A stretch of 64,000 nucleotides of DNA, taken from assembly GCF_001686925.1 (NCBI RefSeq), contig NZ_LVEN01000046.1, positions 248,001 through 312,000 on the forward strand, read 5' to 3'. Made by a program: the position numbers and the translations under genes. Origin of the DNA: Flavobacterium piscis. GTDB lineage: Bacteria; Bacteroidota; Bacteroidia; Flavobacteriales; Flavobacteriaceae. Below the pieces are notes generated by a model. That model was given only the letters and a program-made list of their open reading frames with translations. It did no database searches and was not told where the DNA came from. Positions 6,137-14,419 of this stretch are shown piece by piece (positions within the stretch are counted from its first letter, which is position 1; each line of letters begins with the position of its first letter).

Positions 6137-8056
6137 ATGAAAAAGCTATTATTACTAATCTTTTTTGGGATTTTTCTCAATTCGTTTGCTCAAAAAAAAC
6201 CAAATTCATTTTTTACAAATTCTGAGAAGACTATAAAAGTAGGCTTCGAAATGAATGCGAAAAACACACCAACTTATACTATATTATATCACGATAAAGT
6301 TATACTTAATACTTCTGAATTGGGAATTTTACGCGAAGACGGCAATTTCTACTCTGATTTAAAGTTAATTAAAATTTCTAATGCCAAAAAAGTAACTGAC
6401 CACTACTCGATGCTTCAGGGAAAACGAAAAGATATTTCATACGCTGCTAATCAATATATTGTGAGTCTTCAGAATTCTAAAGGTGAAGCTATGGAAATCA
6501 TTTTTCAGCTTTCGAAAGATGGAGTGGCGCTTCGATATAACTTTCCTTCAACATCAAAAGAACTAAAAAGAATCGTTGAAGAAAAAACGGCTTATAATTT
6601 TGACACTTCGGCGAAAGCCTGGTTACAACCCATGTCGAAAGCTAAAACGGGATGGAAAGAAACGAATCCGGCTTATGAAGAACATTATGCAATGGGCGTT
6701 CCTTTGAATACAAAACCTGCATTTGGCGAGGGTTGGGTTTATCCGGCACTTTTTGAAACCAATAATAACTGGGTTTTGATTTCTGAAACCGGTTTGCACA
6801 ACAAATATTGCGGAACCCGATTGGTGTACAATGAAAACACAAAAGCAATGCAGGTTACTTTTCCTCAAAAGGAAGAAATTTTCCCGAATGGCGCTTTGAA
6901 TCCTGAATCTCAATTGCCATGGATTACACCTTGGCGTATTATTACAATTGGTTCTTTGAATACAATTACCGAAAGTACTTTAGGAACTGATCTTGCCGAT
7001 CCTGCCATAAAAATGGATACTTCTTTTATTAAAAGCGGACTTTCGTCATGGAGCTGGGTTTTATTAAAAGATGATTCTGTAAATTATGAAACAACCCATC
7101 AGTTTATTGAATACGCCTCTAAAATGAATTGGCCATACTGTTTAATTGATGCGGATTGGGATACAAAAATTGGTGATGAAAAAATGAAGGAATTAGTGGC
7201 TTTTGCCAAAACCAAAAGCGTAAAATTATTGGTTTGGTACAATTCATCCGGATCCTGGAATGGTACTGAATATCATCCGAAGAATAAATTATTAACACCG
7301 GAAACGAGAGCTATTGAATTTAAAAGAATGAATGATTTAGGCATTGCCGGAATCAAGGTTGATTTCTTTGGAGGCGACGGACAATCGATGATTGCGTATT
7401 ATCATGATATGCTAAAAGATGCTGCCGACTATAAATTGATGATCAATCTTCACGGTGCCACTTTACCTCGTGGATGGCAACGTACGTATCCTAATTTACT
7501 AACTACCGAAGCTGTAAAAGGATATGAATATATTACTTTCGATCAAAATATTGCCAATCTGGAACCTAGCCATTGTGCCATGTTGCCTTTTTCCAGAAAT
7601 GCTTTTGACCCAATGGATTTCACTCCTATGGCTCTAGATAAAATTCCGAATATTGATAGAAAAACAACTCCGGCTTTCGAATTGGCTTTACCTGTTTTAT
7701 TCTTGTCAGGGATTCAGCATATTGCCGAAATTCCGGAAGGAATGGCGAAAATGCCAGCTTATGTTGTGGATTATTTAAAAGATATTCCGACCAATTGGGA
7801 TGACTCAAAATTCATTGCCGGTTTCCCGGGAAAATATATCGTAATGGCAAGAAAAAGCAACAACATCTGGCATATTGTTGGAATTAATGGAGAAAATACG
7901 CCTAACGAAATTGAGCTTGATTTGTCTTTTGTAAAAAATCAAAAAGGATTTATTATTCTCGAAGATGAAAAGGGTTTTAAACAAGAATCGATTTCAAAAA
8001 GCCAAAAATTAACTGTAAAAATGAAACCTAATGGTGGATTTGTAGTTAAAATATAA
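6137..8056 (+). CDS. Glycoside hydrolase family 97, retaining type (alpha-galactosidase or beta-L-arabinopyranosidase)
   Basis: This is a periplasmic exo-glycosidase of 639 residues with signal peptide MKKLLLLIFFGIFLNSFAQ. The GH97 N-terminal beta-sandwich covers about 25-290, the (beta/alpha)8 barrel follows (SSWSWVLLKDDSVNYETT, CLIDADWD), and a small C-terminal beta domain starts near 555. D409 in GIKVDFFGGDG fits the nucleophile of the retaining subgroup and E458 in TTEAVKG fits the acid/base; the inverting SusB-type glucosidases use glutamates instead. A Bacteroides GH97 of this kind has been described as a bifunctional beta-L-arabinopyranosidase/alpha-galactosidase. The AraR-type operator at the promoter makes arabinopyranose release the more attractive guess here. 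The gene is monocistronic with its own terminator. Confidence 0.9.
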   Translation: MKKLLLLIFFGIFLNSFAQKKPNSFFTNSEKTIKVGFEMNAKNTPTYTILYHDKVILNTSELGILREDGNFYSDLKLIKISNAKKVTDHYSMLQGKRKDISYAANQYIVSLQNSKGEAMEIIFQLSKDGVALRYNFPSTSKELKRIVEEKTAYNFDTSAKAWLQPMSKAKTGWKETNPAYEEHYAMGVPLNTKPAFGEGWVYPALFETNNNWVLISETGLHNKYCGTRLVYNENTKAMQVTFPQKEEIFPNGALNPESQLPWITPWRIITIGSLNTITESTLGTDLADPAIKMDTSFIKSGLSSWSWVLLKDDSVNYETTHQFIEYASKMNWPYCLIDADWDTKIGDEKMKELVAFAKTKSVKLLVWYNSSGSWNGTEYHPKNKLLTPETRAIEFKRMNDLGIAGIKVDFFGGDGQSMIAYYHDMLKDAADYKLMINLHGATLPRGWQRTYPNLLTTEAVKGYEYITFDQNIANLEPSHCAMLPFSRNAFDPMDFTPMALDKIPNIDRKTTPAFELALPVLFLSGIQHIAEIPEGMAKMPAYVVDYLKDIPTNWDDSKFIAGFPGKYIVMARKSNNIWHIVGINGENTPNEIELDLSFVKNQKGFIILEDEKGFKQESISKSQKLTVKMKPNGGFVVKI

Positions 8057-8083
8057 ATTTTAAATTCTAATATTTTTTAAATT

Positions 8084-8129
8084 CCAAATTCCAATACTGT
8101 TCGCGGTCTATTGGAATTTGGATTTTTTT
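8084..8129 (+). terminator. Terminator after the GH97 gene
   Basis: CCAAATTCCAATA (8084-8096) and TATTGGAATTTGG (8109-8121) form a perfect 13-bp stem followed by a T run. Confidence 0.85.
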
Positions 8130-8138
8130 ATTTGGAAT

Positions 8139-8612
8139 TTAATCTATTGTAGAAACTTCACAACTCGCATTATGCAAAACAGGAAAATTGCAAGAGTTGG
8201 CGATGAAACAAAGCTGATTGGCTTTTGTATGAAGCTCATTTGCTAACTCAATTTTATCCGAATTAGAAATTTTTACTTTCGGATTTAGTATGACTTCTGT
8301 AAAACGTCCGCTTCCATCTGCAGCAACTTCGAGCGTTGCTTCGGCATTATCTGAATATTCTAAAACTTCTATTCCGTTTTGAGAACATACATATAAATAG
8401 GACATCATGTGACAGGAAACTAAGCTGCTCAACAACAAATCTTCAGGATTGTATAATTCCGGATCACCTTTGAAAGCTTTCGCTGCTGAAACATTTAAGA
8501 CAGGTTTGCCTTCGATTTTGATTTTATGACTTTTACTGTAAAATCTTTTTGTTGAATCTTCCTGAATTTGGTTTAAAGTCCATTTTACTTCTGCTTTAAA
8601 ATGATGTTTCAT
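8139..8612 (-). CDS. OsmC/Ohr family peroxiredoxin-like protein
   Basis: This 157-residue cytoplasmic protein belongs to the OsmC/Ohr family of thiol peroxidases that reduce organic hydroperoxides. The two family cysteines are present: C67 in SLVSCHM on the central helix and C141 in ANSCNFPV. The segment GDPELYNPEDLLLSSLVSCHM is characteristic of the YhfA/OsmC-like branch. I cannot tell its preferred peroxide or whether it belongs to the Ohr subgroup. It is a single gene with no clear functional link to its neighbours. Confidence 0.9.
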   Translation of the reverse strand: MKHHFKAEVKWTLNQIQEDSTKRFYSKSHKIKIEGKPVLNVSAAKAFKGDPELYNPEDLLLSSLVSCHMMSYLYVCSQNGIEVLEYSDNAEATLEVAADGSGRFTEVILNPKVKISNSDKIELANELHTKANQLCFIANSCNFPVLHNASCEVSTID

Positions 8613-8677
8613 TTTGTTTTCGTTTTACCTTGCAAAATTAAGCTTTTTAAAGAGTTGCAAATGAATTAATCGCGAAA

Positions 8678-8695
8678 TCCCGATAGCTATCGGGA
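8678..8695. repeat. 18-bp perfect palindrome
   Basis: TCCCGATAGCTATCGGGA is a perfect palindrome. A copy with one mismatched position lies at 55151-55168. It probably belongs to a dispersed intergenic repeat. Confidence 0.7.
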
Positions 8696-8715
8696 GCAGA
8701 GATACAAAGTTTTTT

Positions 8716-8800
8716 TTGCCACGAATTTCACTAATTTCCACTAACTAATGCTTGAATTTAATCTAAATAAATTCGCGCTAATTAGTGAAATTCGTGGCAA
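8716..8800. repeat. Long inverted repeat, 21-bp arms
   Basis: The arms at 8716-8736 and 8780-8800 are perfect complements (core GCCACGAATTTCACTAATT) around a 43-bp AT-rich loop. No gene fits here. The palindrome resembles others in the window built from words such as ATTCGTGG. Confidence 0.8.
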
Positions 8801-8808
8801 CCTTTAAT

Positions 8809-8842
8809 CAAAAAAAACCTCGAAAGGATTACTTTCGAGGTT
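8809..8842 (-). terminator. Terminator after the lipoprotein aldose epimerase gene
   Basis: AACCTCGAAAG (8816-8826) and CTTTCGAGGTT (8832-8842) pair perfectly around a 5-nt loop. The A run at 8809-8815 becomes the T tract on the minus strand. It ends the transcript that comes down from araB. Confidence 0.88.
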
Positions 8843-8880
8843 TCTTAGAGAATTACTAACTAATTAACATAATTCCAAAA

Positions 8881-10065
8881 CTATTTTTTTACAGAGAATT
8901 TAAAAGTAGTTTTAGTTTTATAATTTTCTCCCGGGTTTAAAACCGTTGTTGGGAAGTTTTTTTGATTTGGAGAATCAGGATAATGTTCTGTTTCTAAACA
9001 TAAACCTGTTCTGTGTGCGTATGTTCCGCCTTTAGGATTTGGCAAGGTTCCGTCAAGGAAATTTCCAGAGTAAAACTGAATTCCAGGTTCATCTGTTGTT
9101 ACTTCTAAAACTCTTCCGCTTGCTGCATGATATACTTTTGCAATAACTGTTTTTCCTTTTTCAGGATTGTTCAATACCCAGCAGTGATCATACCCTTTTC
9201 CTCTTTCTAATTGTTCGTTTTTAGCGTCGATGTCTTTTTCAATTAATTTTGGTGTTCTGAAATCGAACGGTGTATTAGCAACGTCATCTAATTTTCCTGT
9301 TGGAATTAAAGTCGCATCAACCGGAACCAATTTATCAGCATTTAAAGTCAATTCGTGATCTAAGATTGTTTTTGTGAAATCTCCGGATAAATTGAAATAA
9401 GAATGTTGTGTTAAGTTTACTATCGTTTTCTTATCTGTAGTCGCTTCGTATAAAACTTCTAATTGATTATCATTGGTCAATGTATAAGTCACAAAAACTT
9501 TAAGATTTCCAGGATATCCTTCTTCCATATCTTTACTTAAGTAAGATAATTTCAAAGTTGCTGAATCTCCAGATTTTACTTCATCCGCTTTCCAAACCAC
9601 ATTAAAATATCCTTGCGGTCCGCCGTGCAAAGCATTTGGAGCATTGTTGACTGCCAATTTATATTCTTTTTCGTCTAAAGTAAATTTTCCTTTAGCGATT
9701 CGGTTTCCGTATCTTCCGATCAAAGCTCCAAAAAATGGATTTTCTTTTTCGTATTGTGCCAAATTATCAAATCCGATAACTACATTTTCAGAAACACCCT
9801 CTTTATTAGGTACTTTCAAATCTGTAATTCTTCCTCCAAAAGTGATGATATCAACTTCCATCCCATTTTGGTTTTTCAGTTTATAACTATCGACCTGTTC
9901 TCCTTTTGCAGTTTTTCCGTAAGAAGATTTTTCGATTGTAACTGTAGCTTTTTCGTCTGACGAAACTGTGGTAGCATCCATTTTTTTATCGCTTTTGCAT
10001 TGAACTGAAACTGCGGCCAAACTCATTAGGCTTATTCCAAAAATACAACGTTTTAATACATTCAT
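8881..10065 (-). CDS. galM: Aldose 1-epimerase, predicted lipoprotein
   Basis: The enzyme interconverts alpha and beta anomers of aldoses such as galactose or arabinose. This 394-residue copy has a lipoprotein signal (lipobox VSVQ before C23), so it should sit on the periplasmic or outer-membrane face, unlike the cytoplasmic copy at 36436. Conserved residues are H147 in ALHGGP, catalytic H221 in NLTQHSYFNLSG, and the probable catalytic base E358 in LCLETEHYPDSPNQ. It is the last gene after araB-araD-araA and is followed by a strong terminator, which suggests a role with released arabinose. A weak AraR-like site lies in the 140-bp gap before it, so separate expression is possible. Confidence 0.92.
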   Translation of the reverse strand: MNVLKRCIFGISLMSLAAVSVQCKSDKKMDATTVSSDEKATVTIEKSSYGKTAKGEQVDSYKLKNQNGMEVDIITFGGRITDLKVPNKEGVSENVVIGFDNLAQYEKENPFFGALIGRYGNRIAKGKFTLDEKEYKLAVNNAPNALHGGPQGYFNVVWKADEVKSGDSATLKLSYLSKDMEEGYPGNLKVFVTYTLTNDNQLEVLYEATTDKKTIVNLTQHSYFNLSGDFTKTILDHELTLNADKLVPVDATLIPTGKLDDVANTPFDFRTPKLIEKDIDAKNEQLERGKGYDHCWVLNNPEKGKTVIAKVYHAASGRVLEVTTDEPGIQFYSGNFLDGTLPNPKGGTYAHRTGLCLETEHYPDSPNQKNFPTTVLNPGENYKTKTTFKFSVKK

Positions 10066-10205
10066 AATTGATATTTTTTTGGTTTGTAAAGGTTAAATGT
10101 TAGAACTAAAATGTTAGATGTGAAATTTAATCATTTTATAAATGTAAAAATCACCTTTTTAAGTTTTTTCACATTTTACATCTTACAAATTACATTTTTA
10201 CTGCC

Positions 10206-11714
10206 TTAAAGGCCGTGTTGAAACAAATGATAATAAGCTTCGTTTGCATTGATCTTATCTTTAAAGTCTCTTACGGTAGTTCTTTCATCAATTACTAATA
10301 ATTCGATTCCGGCGATATCAGCAAAATCTTCCATGTATTCTGTCGTTAACGACTGGCTGTAAACAGTGTGATGCGCTCCTCCAGCTAAAATCCAGGCTGT
10401 TGCAGCAATATCAAGGTTTGGTTTACAATCCCATAAAACTCTTGCAACCGGTAATTTTGGTAATTCAGCCATTGGTTTAATCGCTGTAACTTCGTTCACG
10501 ATCAAACGGAAACGGGTTCCCATATCTACCAAAGAAACATTGATTGCATCTCCGGCTGGCGAATTAAACACCAAACGGGCAGGATCTTCTTTTCCGCCAA
10601 TTCCTAAAGGATGCACTTCGCAAGAAGGTTTTCCGTCAGCAATTGATGGGCAAATTTCCAACATATGTGATCCTAAAACATATGATTTTTGAGGTGTAAA
10701 GTGGTACGTGTAATCTTCCATGAAAGAAGTTCCTCCTTCAAGACCCACATTCATAACTTTCAATGCACGAACCATTGCAGCTGTTTTCCAGTCTCCTTCT
10801 CCACCAAAACCGTAACCGTCGGCCATTAATCTTTGTGTTGCAATTCCTGGTAATTGTTTCCAAACACCAAGATTTTCAAACGTATCTGTAAAAGCGCCAA
10901 AACCTCCTTCTTCAAGGAAAGCTCTTAAACCTAATTCAATTTTTGCCGCTTCCGCTAATGAACTTCTTTGCGCTCCGCCTTCTTTTAAAGCATCGGTCAA
11001 AGTATAAGATTGTTCGTAAACAGCCAATAAATCATTTAATTCTTTGTCTGTAACTTTCTCAATATATTTGGTAACATCTGAAGAATCAAAACCATTAACT
11101 GACATTCCGAAACGAATTTGAGCTTCTACTTTATCTCCTTCTGTAACGGCAACTTCACGCATATTGTCTCCAATACGGGCTACTTTTAAGTTTTGAAGTT
11201 CGTCCCATCCTAAAGCTACTCTTGTCCAGATACCTAATTTTTTCTGAACTCTTTCGTCTTCCCAATGTCCAACAACAACTTTGCGTTTTTTACGCATTCT
11301 TGACATGATAAAACCAAACTCACGATCTCCGTGAGCAGATTGATTTAAGTTCATGAAATCCATGTCGATAGTTCCCCACGGAATTTCAGCATTGTATTGT
11401 GTATGTAAATGACATAATGGCTTTTTCAGAATACTTAATCCGCCGATCCACATTTTTGCTGGCGAGAAAGTGTGCATCCAGGCAATAATTCCGATACAGT
11501 TTTTAGCAGAGTTAGCCGCTAAACATACATCTAAAATTTGTGAAGGTGATTTTACCACATCTTTATAAACCACTTTTACTGGAATAGTAGACGCTCCATC
11601 TAATCCTTTTGCAATTATTTGAGAATGTTCCGCTACTTTTCTTAAAGTTTCTTCACCGTATAATTCCTGGCTTCCTACTACAAACCATACTTCTTTTTGA
11701 GAGATATTTATCAT
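10206..11714 (-). CDS. araA: L-arabinose isomerase
   Basis: The enzyme converts L-arabinose to L-ribulose in the cytoplasm with Mn2+. The 502-residue length matches the E. coli enzyme. The start EVWFVVGSQELYGEE, the middle GEGDWKTAAMVRALKVM, the metal-site segment GGTSFMEDYTYHF and the late HHTVYSQSLT are family landmarks. It is third in the araB-araD-araA series, separated from araD by 159 bp containing a strong inverted repeat. It probably shares AraR control through the operator before araB. Confidence 0.97.
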   Translation of the reverse strand: MINISQKEVWFVVGSQELYGEETLRKVAEHSQIIAKGLDGASTIPVKVVYKDVVKSPSQILDVCLAANSAKNCIGIIAWMHTFSPAKMWIGGLSILKKPLCHLHTQYNAEIPWGTIDMDFMNLNQSAHGDREFGFIMSRMRKKRKVVVGHWEDERVQKKLGIWTRVALGWDELQNLKVARIGDNMREVAVTEGDKVEAQIRFGMSVNGFDSSDVTKYIEKVTDKELNDLLAVYEQSYTLTDALKEGGAQRSSLAEAAKIELGLRAFLEEGGFGAFTDTFENLGVWKQLPGIATQRLMADGYGFGGEGDWKTAAMVRALKVMNVGLEGGTSFMEDYTYHFTPQKSYVLGSHMLEICPSIADGKPSCEVHPLGIGGKEDPARLVFNSPAGDAINVSLVDMGTRFRLIVNEVTAIKPMAELPKLPVARVLWDCKPNLDIAATAWILAGGAHHTVYSQSLTTEYMEDFADIAGIELLVIDERTTVRDFKDKINANEAYYHLFQHGL

Positions 11715-11798
11715 TTTGTTTATTTTGTTTCAAGTTTCAGGTTTCAAGTTTGTTGGAATCTGAAAATCTTGAATTGTTAATTTTTAGTTTTGTTTTTG

Positions 11799-11868
11799 TT
11801 TGTTTCAGGTTTTCTTTGTTTCACGTTCCAACAACTTGAAACTTGAAACAAAGAAAACCTGAAACAAA
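11799..11868. repeat. Perfect 25-bp inverted repeat between araD and araA
   Basis: The arms at 11799-11823 and 11844-11868 are perfect complements (core GTTTCAGGTTTTCTTTG) around a 20-nt loop. The repeat occupies the araD-araA gap and ends 5 bp before the araD stop. More diverged copies of the GTTTCAAGTTT word lie at 11728-11756. It lacks a clear T tract in the operon direction, so it may act as an RNA-stability or processing hairpin rather than a terminator. Confidence 0.85.
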
Positions 11869-11873
11869 ACTTT

Positions 11874-12575
11874 CTACTGTCCGTAATACGAATCTTTTCC
11901 GTGCTTGCGGTTGTAATGTTTCTTTATTAGGGAATCTTTTAATCTTGGTGCGTTCGGGTTTATTTGTAAAGTTAAATAGGCCATTTCAGCTACGACTTCT
12001 AAAACCTTGCTGTTATACACTGCTTTTGCTGCATTTTTTCCCCAGGCGAATGGACCATGATTTCCAATCAGAATCATTTCTACTTCTTCGTAAGAAAGAT
12101 TTTTTTCTTTGAAGCAATCCAAAATCTGAATTCCGGTATTGTGTTCGTAGTTTCCTTCTATAAGCGAATCTGCCATTGGAGGCGCGCAAGGAATATCAGC
12201 AGTTAAATGGTCTGCGTGTGTTGTTCCGAAAATTGGAATATCCTGTTGCGACTGTGCCCAGGCAACCGAATAAGTCGCGTGTGTATGCGCAACACCACCA
12301 ATATTTGGCCAGTTTTTATATAAGTAGGCATGTGTTTTTGTATCCGATGACGGACGCATGGTTCCTTCAATAATATTGTTATCAAAATCTACAATAACAA
12401 TATCTTCCGGTTTTAAATCTTCGTATGGAACGCCGCTTGGTTTAATAGCAAAAACACCATTTTTTCTGTCCACCGCACTAACATTTCCAAAAGTGTATAC
12501 TACCAAATTCAATGCATTTAACTGCATGTTGGCTTCGTAGCATTCTTGTTTTAAATCTTTATAAAGAGAACTCAT
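11874..12575 (-). CDS. araD: L-ribulose-5-phosphate 4-epimerase
   Basis: The enzyme converts L-ribulose-5-phosphate to D-xylulose-5-phosphate with Zn2+. I choose the ATG ending at 12575, giving 233 residues starting MSSLYKDLKQECYEAN, close to the usual 231; the frame is open 12 codons further into araB. Zn-binding histidines appear in VAHTHATYSVAWAQ. The segments KPSGVPYEDLKPED, MRPSSDTKTH and LIGNHGPFAWG are typical. The start lies 17 bp inside the end of araB, so the two are translationally coupled. Its product enters the pentose phosphate pathway through the transketolase and transaldolase encoded 20 kb to the right. Confidence 0.96.
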   Translation of the reverse strand: MSSLYKDLKQECYEANMQLNALNLVVYTFGNVSAVDRKNGVFAIKPSGVPYEDLKPEDIVIVDFDNNIIEGTMRPSSDTKTHAYLYKNWPNIGGVAHTHATYSVAWAQSQQDIPIFGTTHADHLTADIPCAPPMADSLIEGNYEHNTGIQILDCFKEKNLSYEEVEMILIGNHGPFAWGKNAAKAVYNSKVLEVVAEMAYLTLQINPNAPRLKDSLIKKHYNRKHGKDSYYGQ

Positions 12576-14250
12576 GTTGAGATAATTTAATAGTTGGATC
12601 TTCAAAAGCACTTAACTGATCGTAAGCGATTAACAGTTTATTATACGCTGCTACTTTGTCTAATTGAGGGGAATATTCTCCGTCAAAATCGCTTCCTATT
12701 TTTTGGCTTGCTTCGATTACATTCGGATAAATTCCGGCTGCAACCGCTGCATAAATCGCTGCTCCTAAAGCCGGAGTCTGATCTGAAGCTGCAATTTTGA
12801 TTGGCTTGTTTAAAACGTTAGCCAAAGTCTGCATGATGAAAGGTGATTTTCTGGCAACACCACCGATTCCGATAACGCTGTCAATTTTTACTCCTTCTTC
12901 TTCAAAACGATCTACAATTTTCTTCGCTCCAAAACAAATGGCGTTTACTAAAGATTTAAAAATATGTGGTGCTTTTGTTCCTAAAGATAAATTCGAAATC
13001 GCGCTTTTTAACTCCTGATTGGCGTCTGGAGTTCTTCTTCCGTTGATCCAGTCCAAAGCAATTGGAAGACTTTCAGAAACTGGAATTTTCTCTGCTTCTT
13101 TCGTTAATTCAACAATTAATTTATCGCTGAATTCTTCTCTTAATTGTTCTTTTTGAGCGTCATTTAAAACTGTTGAAGCAGTCAATAAATGTTCTGTTGG
13201 CCACATTAATAATTCTTTGTACCAGGCCAACAAATCTCCAAAAGCAGATTGTCCAGCTTCTAAACCAATAAAGCCCGGAATCACAGATCCATCCACTTGT
13301 CCGCAGATTCCGCGAACCGTTTTTGTTCCCACTTCATCATAAGAACCAACCAAAATATCACAGGTTGAAGTTCCCATAACGCGAACCAAAGTGTTTTCTC
13401 CAATTTTTGCTCCAACAGCTCCAGAGTGCGCATCGAATGTTCCAACAGCAATAACTGTGTCTGTTGAAAGTCCTAAACGGTCTGCCCATTCTTTGCTTAA
13501 ATTTCCGGCAACTAAATCAGATGTATAGGTTTCATCATATAGATTTCCGCGAAGTTGTGCTAAATACGGATGTAATTTTTCTAAGAATTCAACTGGCGGA
13601 AGTCCGTTCCAGTCTGCATGCCACATTGCTTTGTGACCCGCTGCGCAACGGCTTCTTTTAAAAGTTTTTAAATCTTTATCTTCAATTAACAAATACGTCA
13701 TTAGATCGCAGTGCTCCATCCAGGTATGCGCTGCATTTCGAACGGCTTCATCTTCTCTTGCAATGTGCAGAATTTTAGCCCAAAACCATTCTGATGAATA
13801 AATTCCACCTACATATTTTGTTACGTTTTCTCCGCCCCAGCTTACTGCCAATTCGTTGATTTCGTTTGCTTCGTTAATCGAAGTATGATCTTTCCACAAT
13901 ACCATCATCGCATTCGGATTTTCCTCAAAACCTTTTGTCAAAGCCAAAGGAATTCCCTCTTTTGTAACCGGTACTGGAGAAGAACCAGTTGTATCAATAC
14001 AAATCCCTTTTATTAATGAAGGATCTACTTTACTTTCTTTTATAACGGTTTGAATTGTAATTTCCAATCCTTCTATATGATCCAAAGGATGCTGACGAAA
14101 CTGATTTATAGATGCGTCACAATATTGTTTGTTTTTCCATCTTTTGTAATGAGAAACATTCGATGCCAGCTCCTGCCCATTTTCTGTGTCAATAAGCACC
14201 GCTCGAACAGAATCTGTTCCGTAGTCCAATCCTATTACGTAATTTTTCAT
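12559..14250 (-). CDS. araB: L-ribulokinase
   Basis: This FGGY-family sugar kinase phosphorylates L-ribulose. At 563 residues it has normal ribulokinase length. The N-terminal GLDYGTDSVRAVLID, the substrate loop CAAGHKAMWH, the second-domain VAVGTFDAHSGAVGA-like VIAVGTFDAHSGAVG and the C-terminal GIGGVARKSPFIMQTLANVL are diagnostic. It is the first gene of araB-araD-araA and has its own promoter, with a perfect AraR-type palindrome covering the -33 region. The ara enzymes can therefore be expressed apart from the upstream polysaccharide genes. Confidence 0.97.
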   Translation of the reverse strand: MKNYVIGLDYGTDSVRAVLIDTENGQELASNVSHYKRWKNKQYCDASINQFRQHPLDHIEGLEITIQTVIKESKVDPSLIKGICIDTTGSSPVPVTKEGIPLALTKGFEENPNAMMVLWKDHTSINEANEINELAVSWGGENVTKYVGGIYSSEWFWAKILHIAREDEAVRNAAHTWMEHCDLMTYLLIEDKDLKTFKRSRCAAGHKAMWHADWNGLPPVEFLEKLHPYLAQLRGNLYDETYTSDLVAGNLSKEWADRLGLSTDTVIAVGTFDAHSGAVGAKIGENTLVRVMGTSTCDILVGSYDEVGTKTVRGICGQVDGSVIPGFIGLEAGQSAFGDLLAWYKELLMWPTEHLLTASTVLNDAQKEQLREEFSDKLIVELTKEAEKIPVSESLPIALDWINGRRTPDANQELKSAISNLSLGTKAPHIFKSLVNAICFGAKKIVDRFEEEGVKIDSVIGIGGVARKSPFIMQTLANVLNKPIKIAASDQTPALGAAIYAAVAAGIYPNVIEASQKIGSDFDGEYSPQLDKVAAYNKLLIAYDQLSAFEDPTIKLSQHEFSL

Positions 14251-14275
14251 TCTAATTTTAATTTTAAAATATTGA

Positions 14276-14283
14276 CAAATATA
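14276..14283 (-). promoter_or_regulatory. -7 element of araB
   Basis: On the minus strand this is TATATTTG, an exact TAnnTTTG match, about 26 bp before the araB start. A TTTG candidate for -33 (14307-14310, minus strand) falls inside the operator. Confidence 0.55.
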
Positions 14284-14298
14284 ATTATAAATAATTCA

Positions 14299-14319
14299 TA
14301 AGTGTACAAAAAACACTTA
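14299..14319 (-). promoter_or_regulatory. AraR-type operator before araB, perfect palindrome
   Basis: TAAGTGT (14299-14305), 7-bp spacer, ACACTTA (14313-14319). It overlaps the predicted -33 element of araB, so a bound regulator would block RNA polymerase. Confidence 0.7.
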
Positions 14320-14419
14320 ATAAAATTAACGTCTTTAATTTTTACAAAAAATGCACCAAAGCAATGTTTTCAACCACAAACAAAAAATAAATGTCGGTTT
14401 TACATTTAATATGTTGCGA

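Noticed and set aside
10139..10159. Possible AraR-type site TAAATGT-N7-ACCTTTT before the lipoprotein mutarotase
   Set aside because: The right arm departs too far from ACACTTA, and no -7 element is nearby. I mention it in the gene entry but do not call it.
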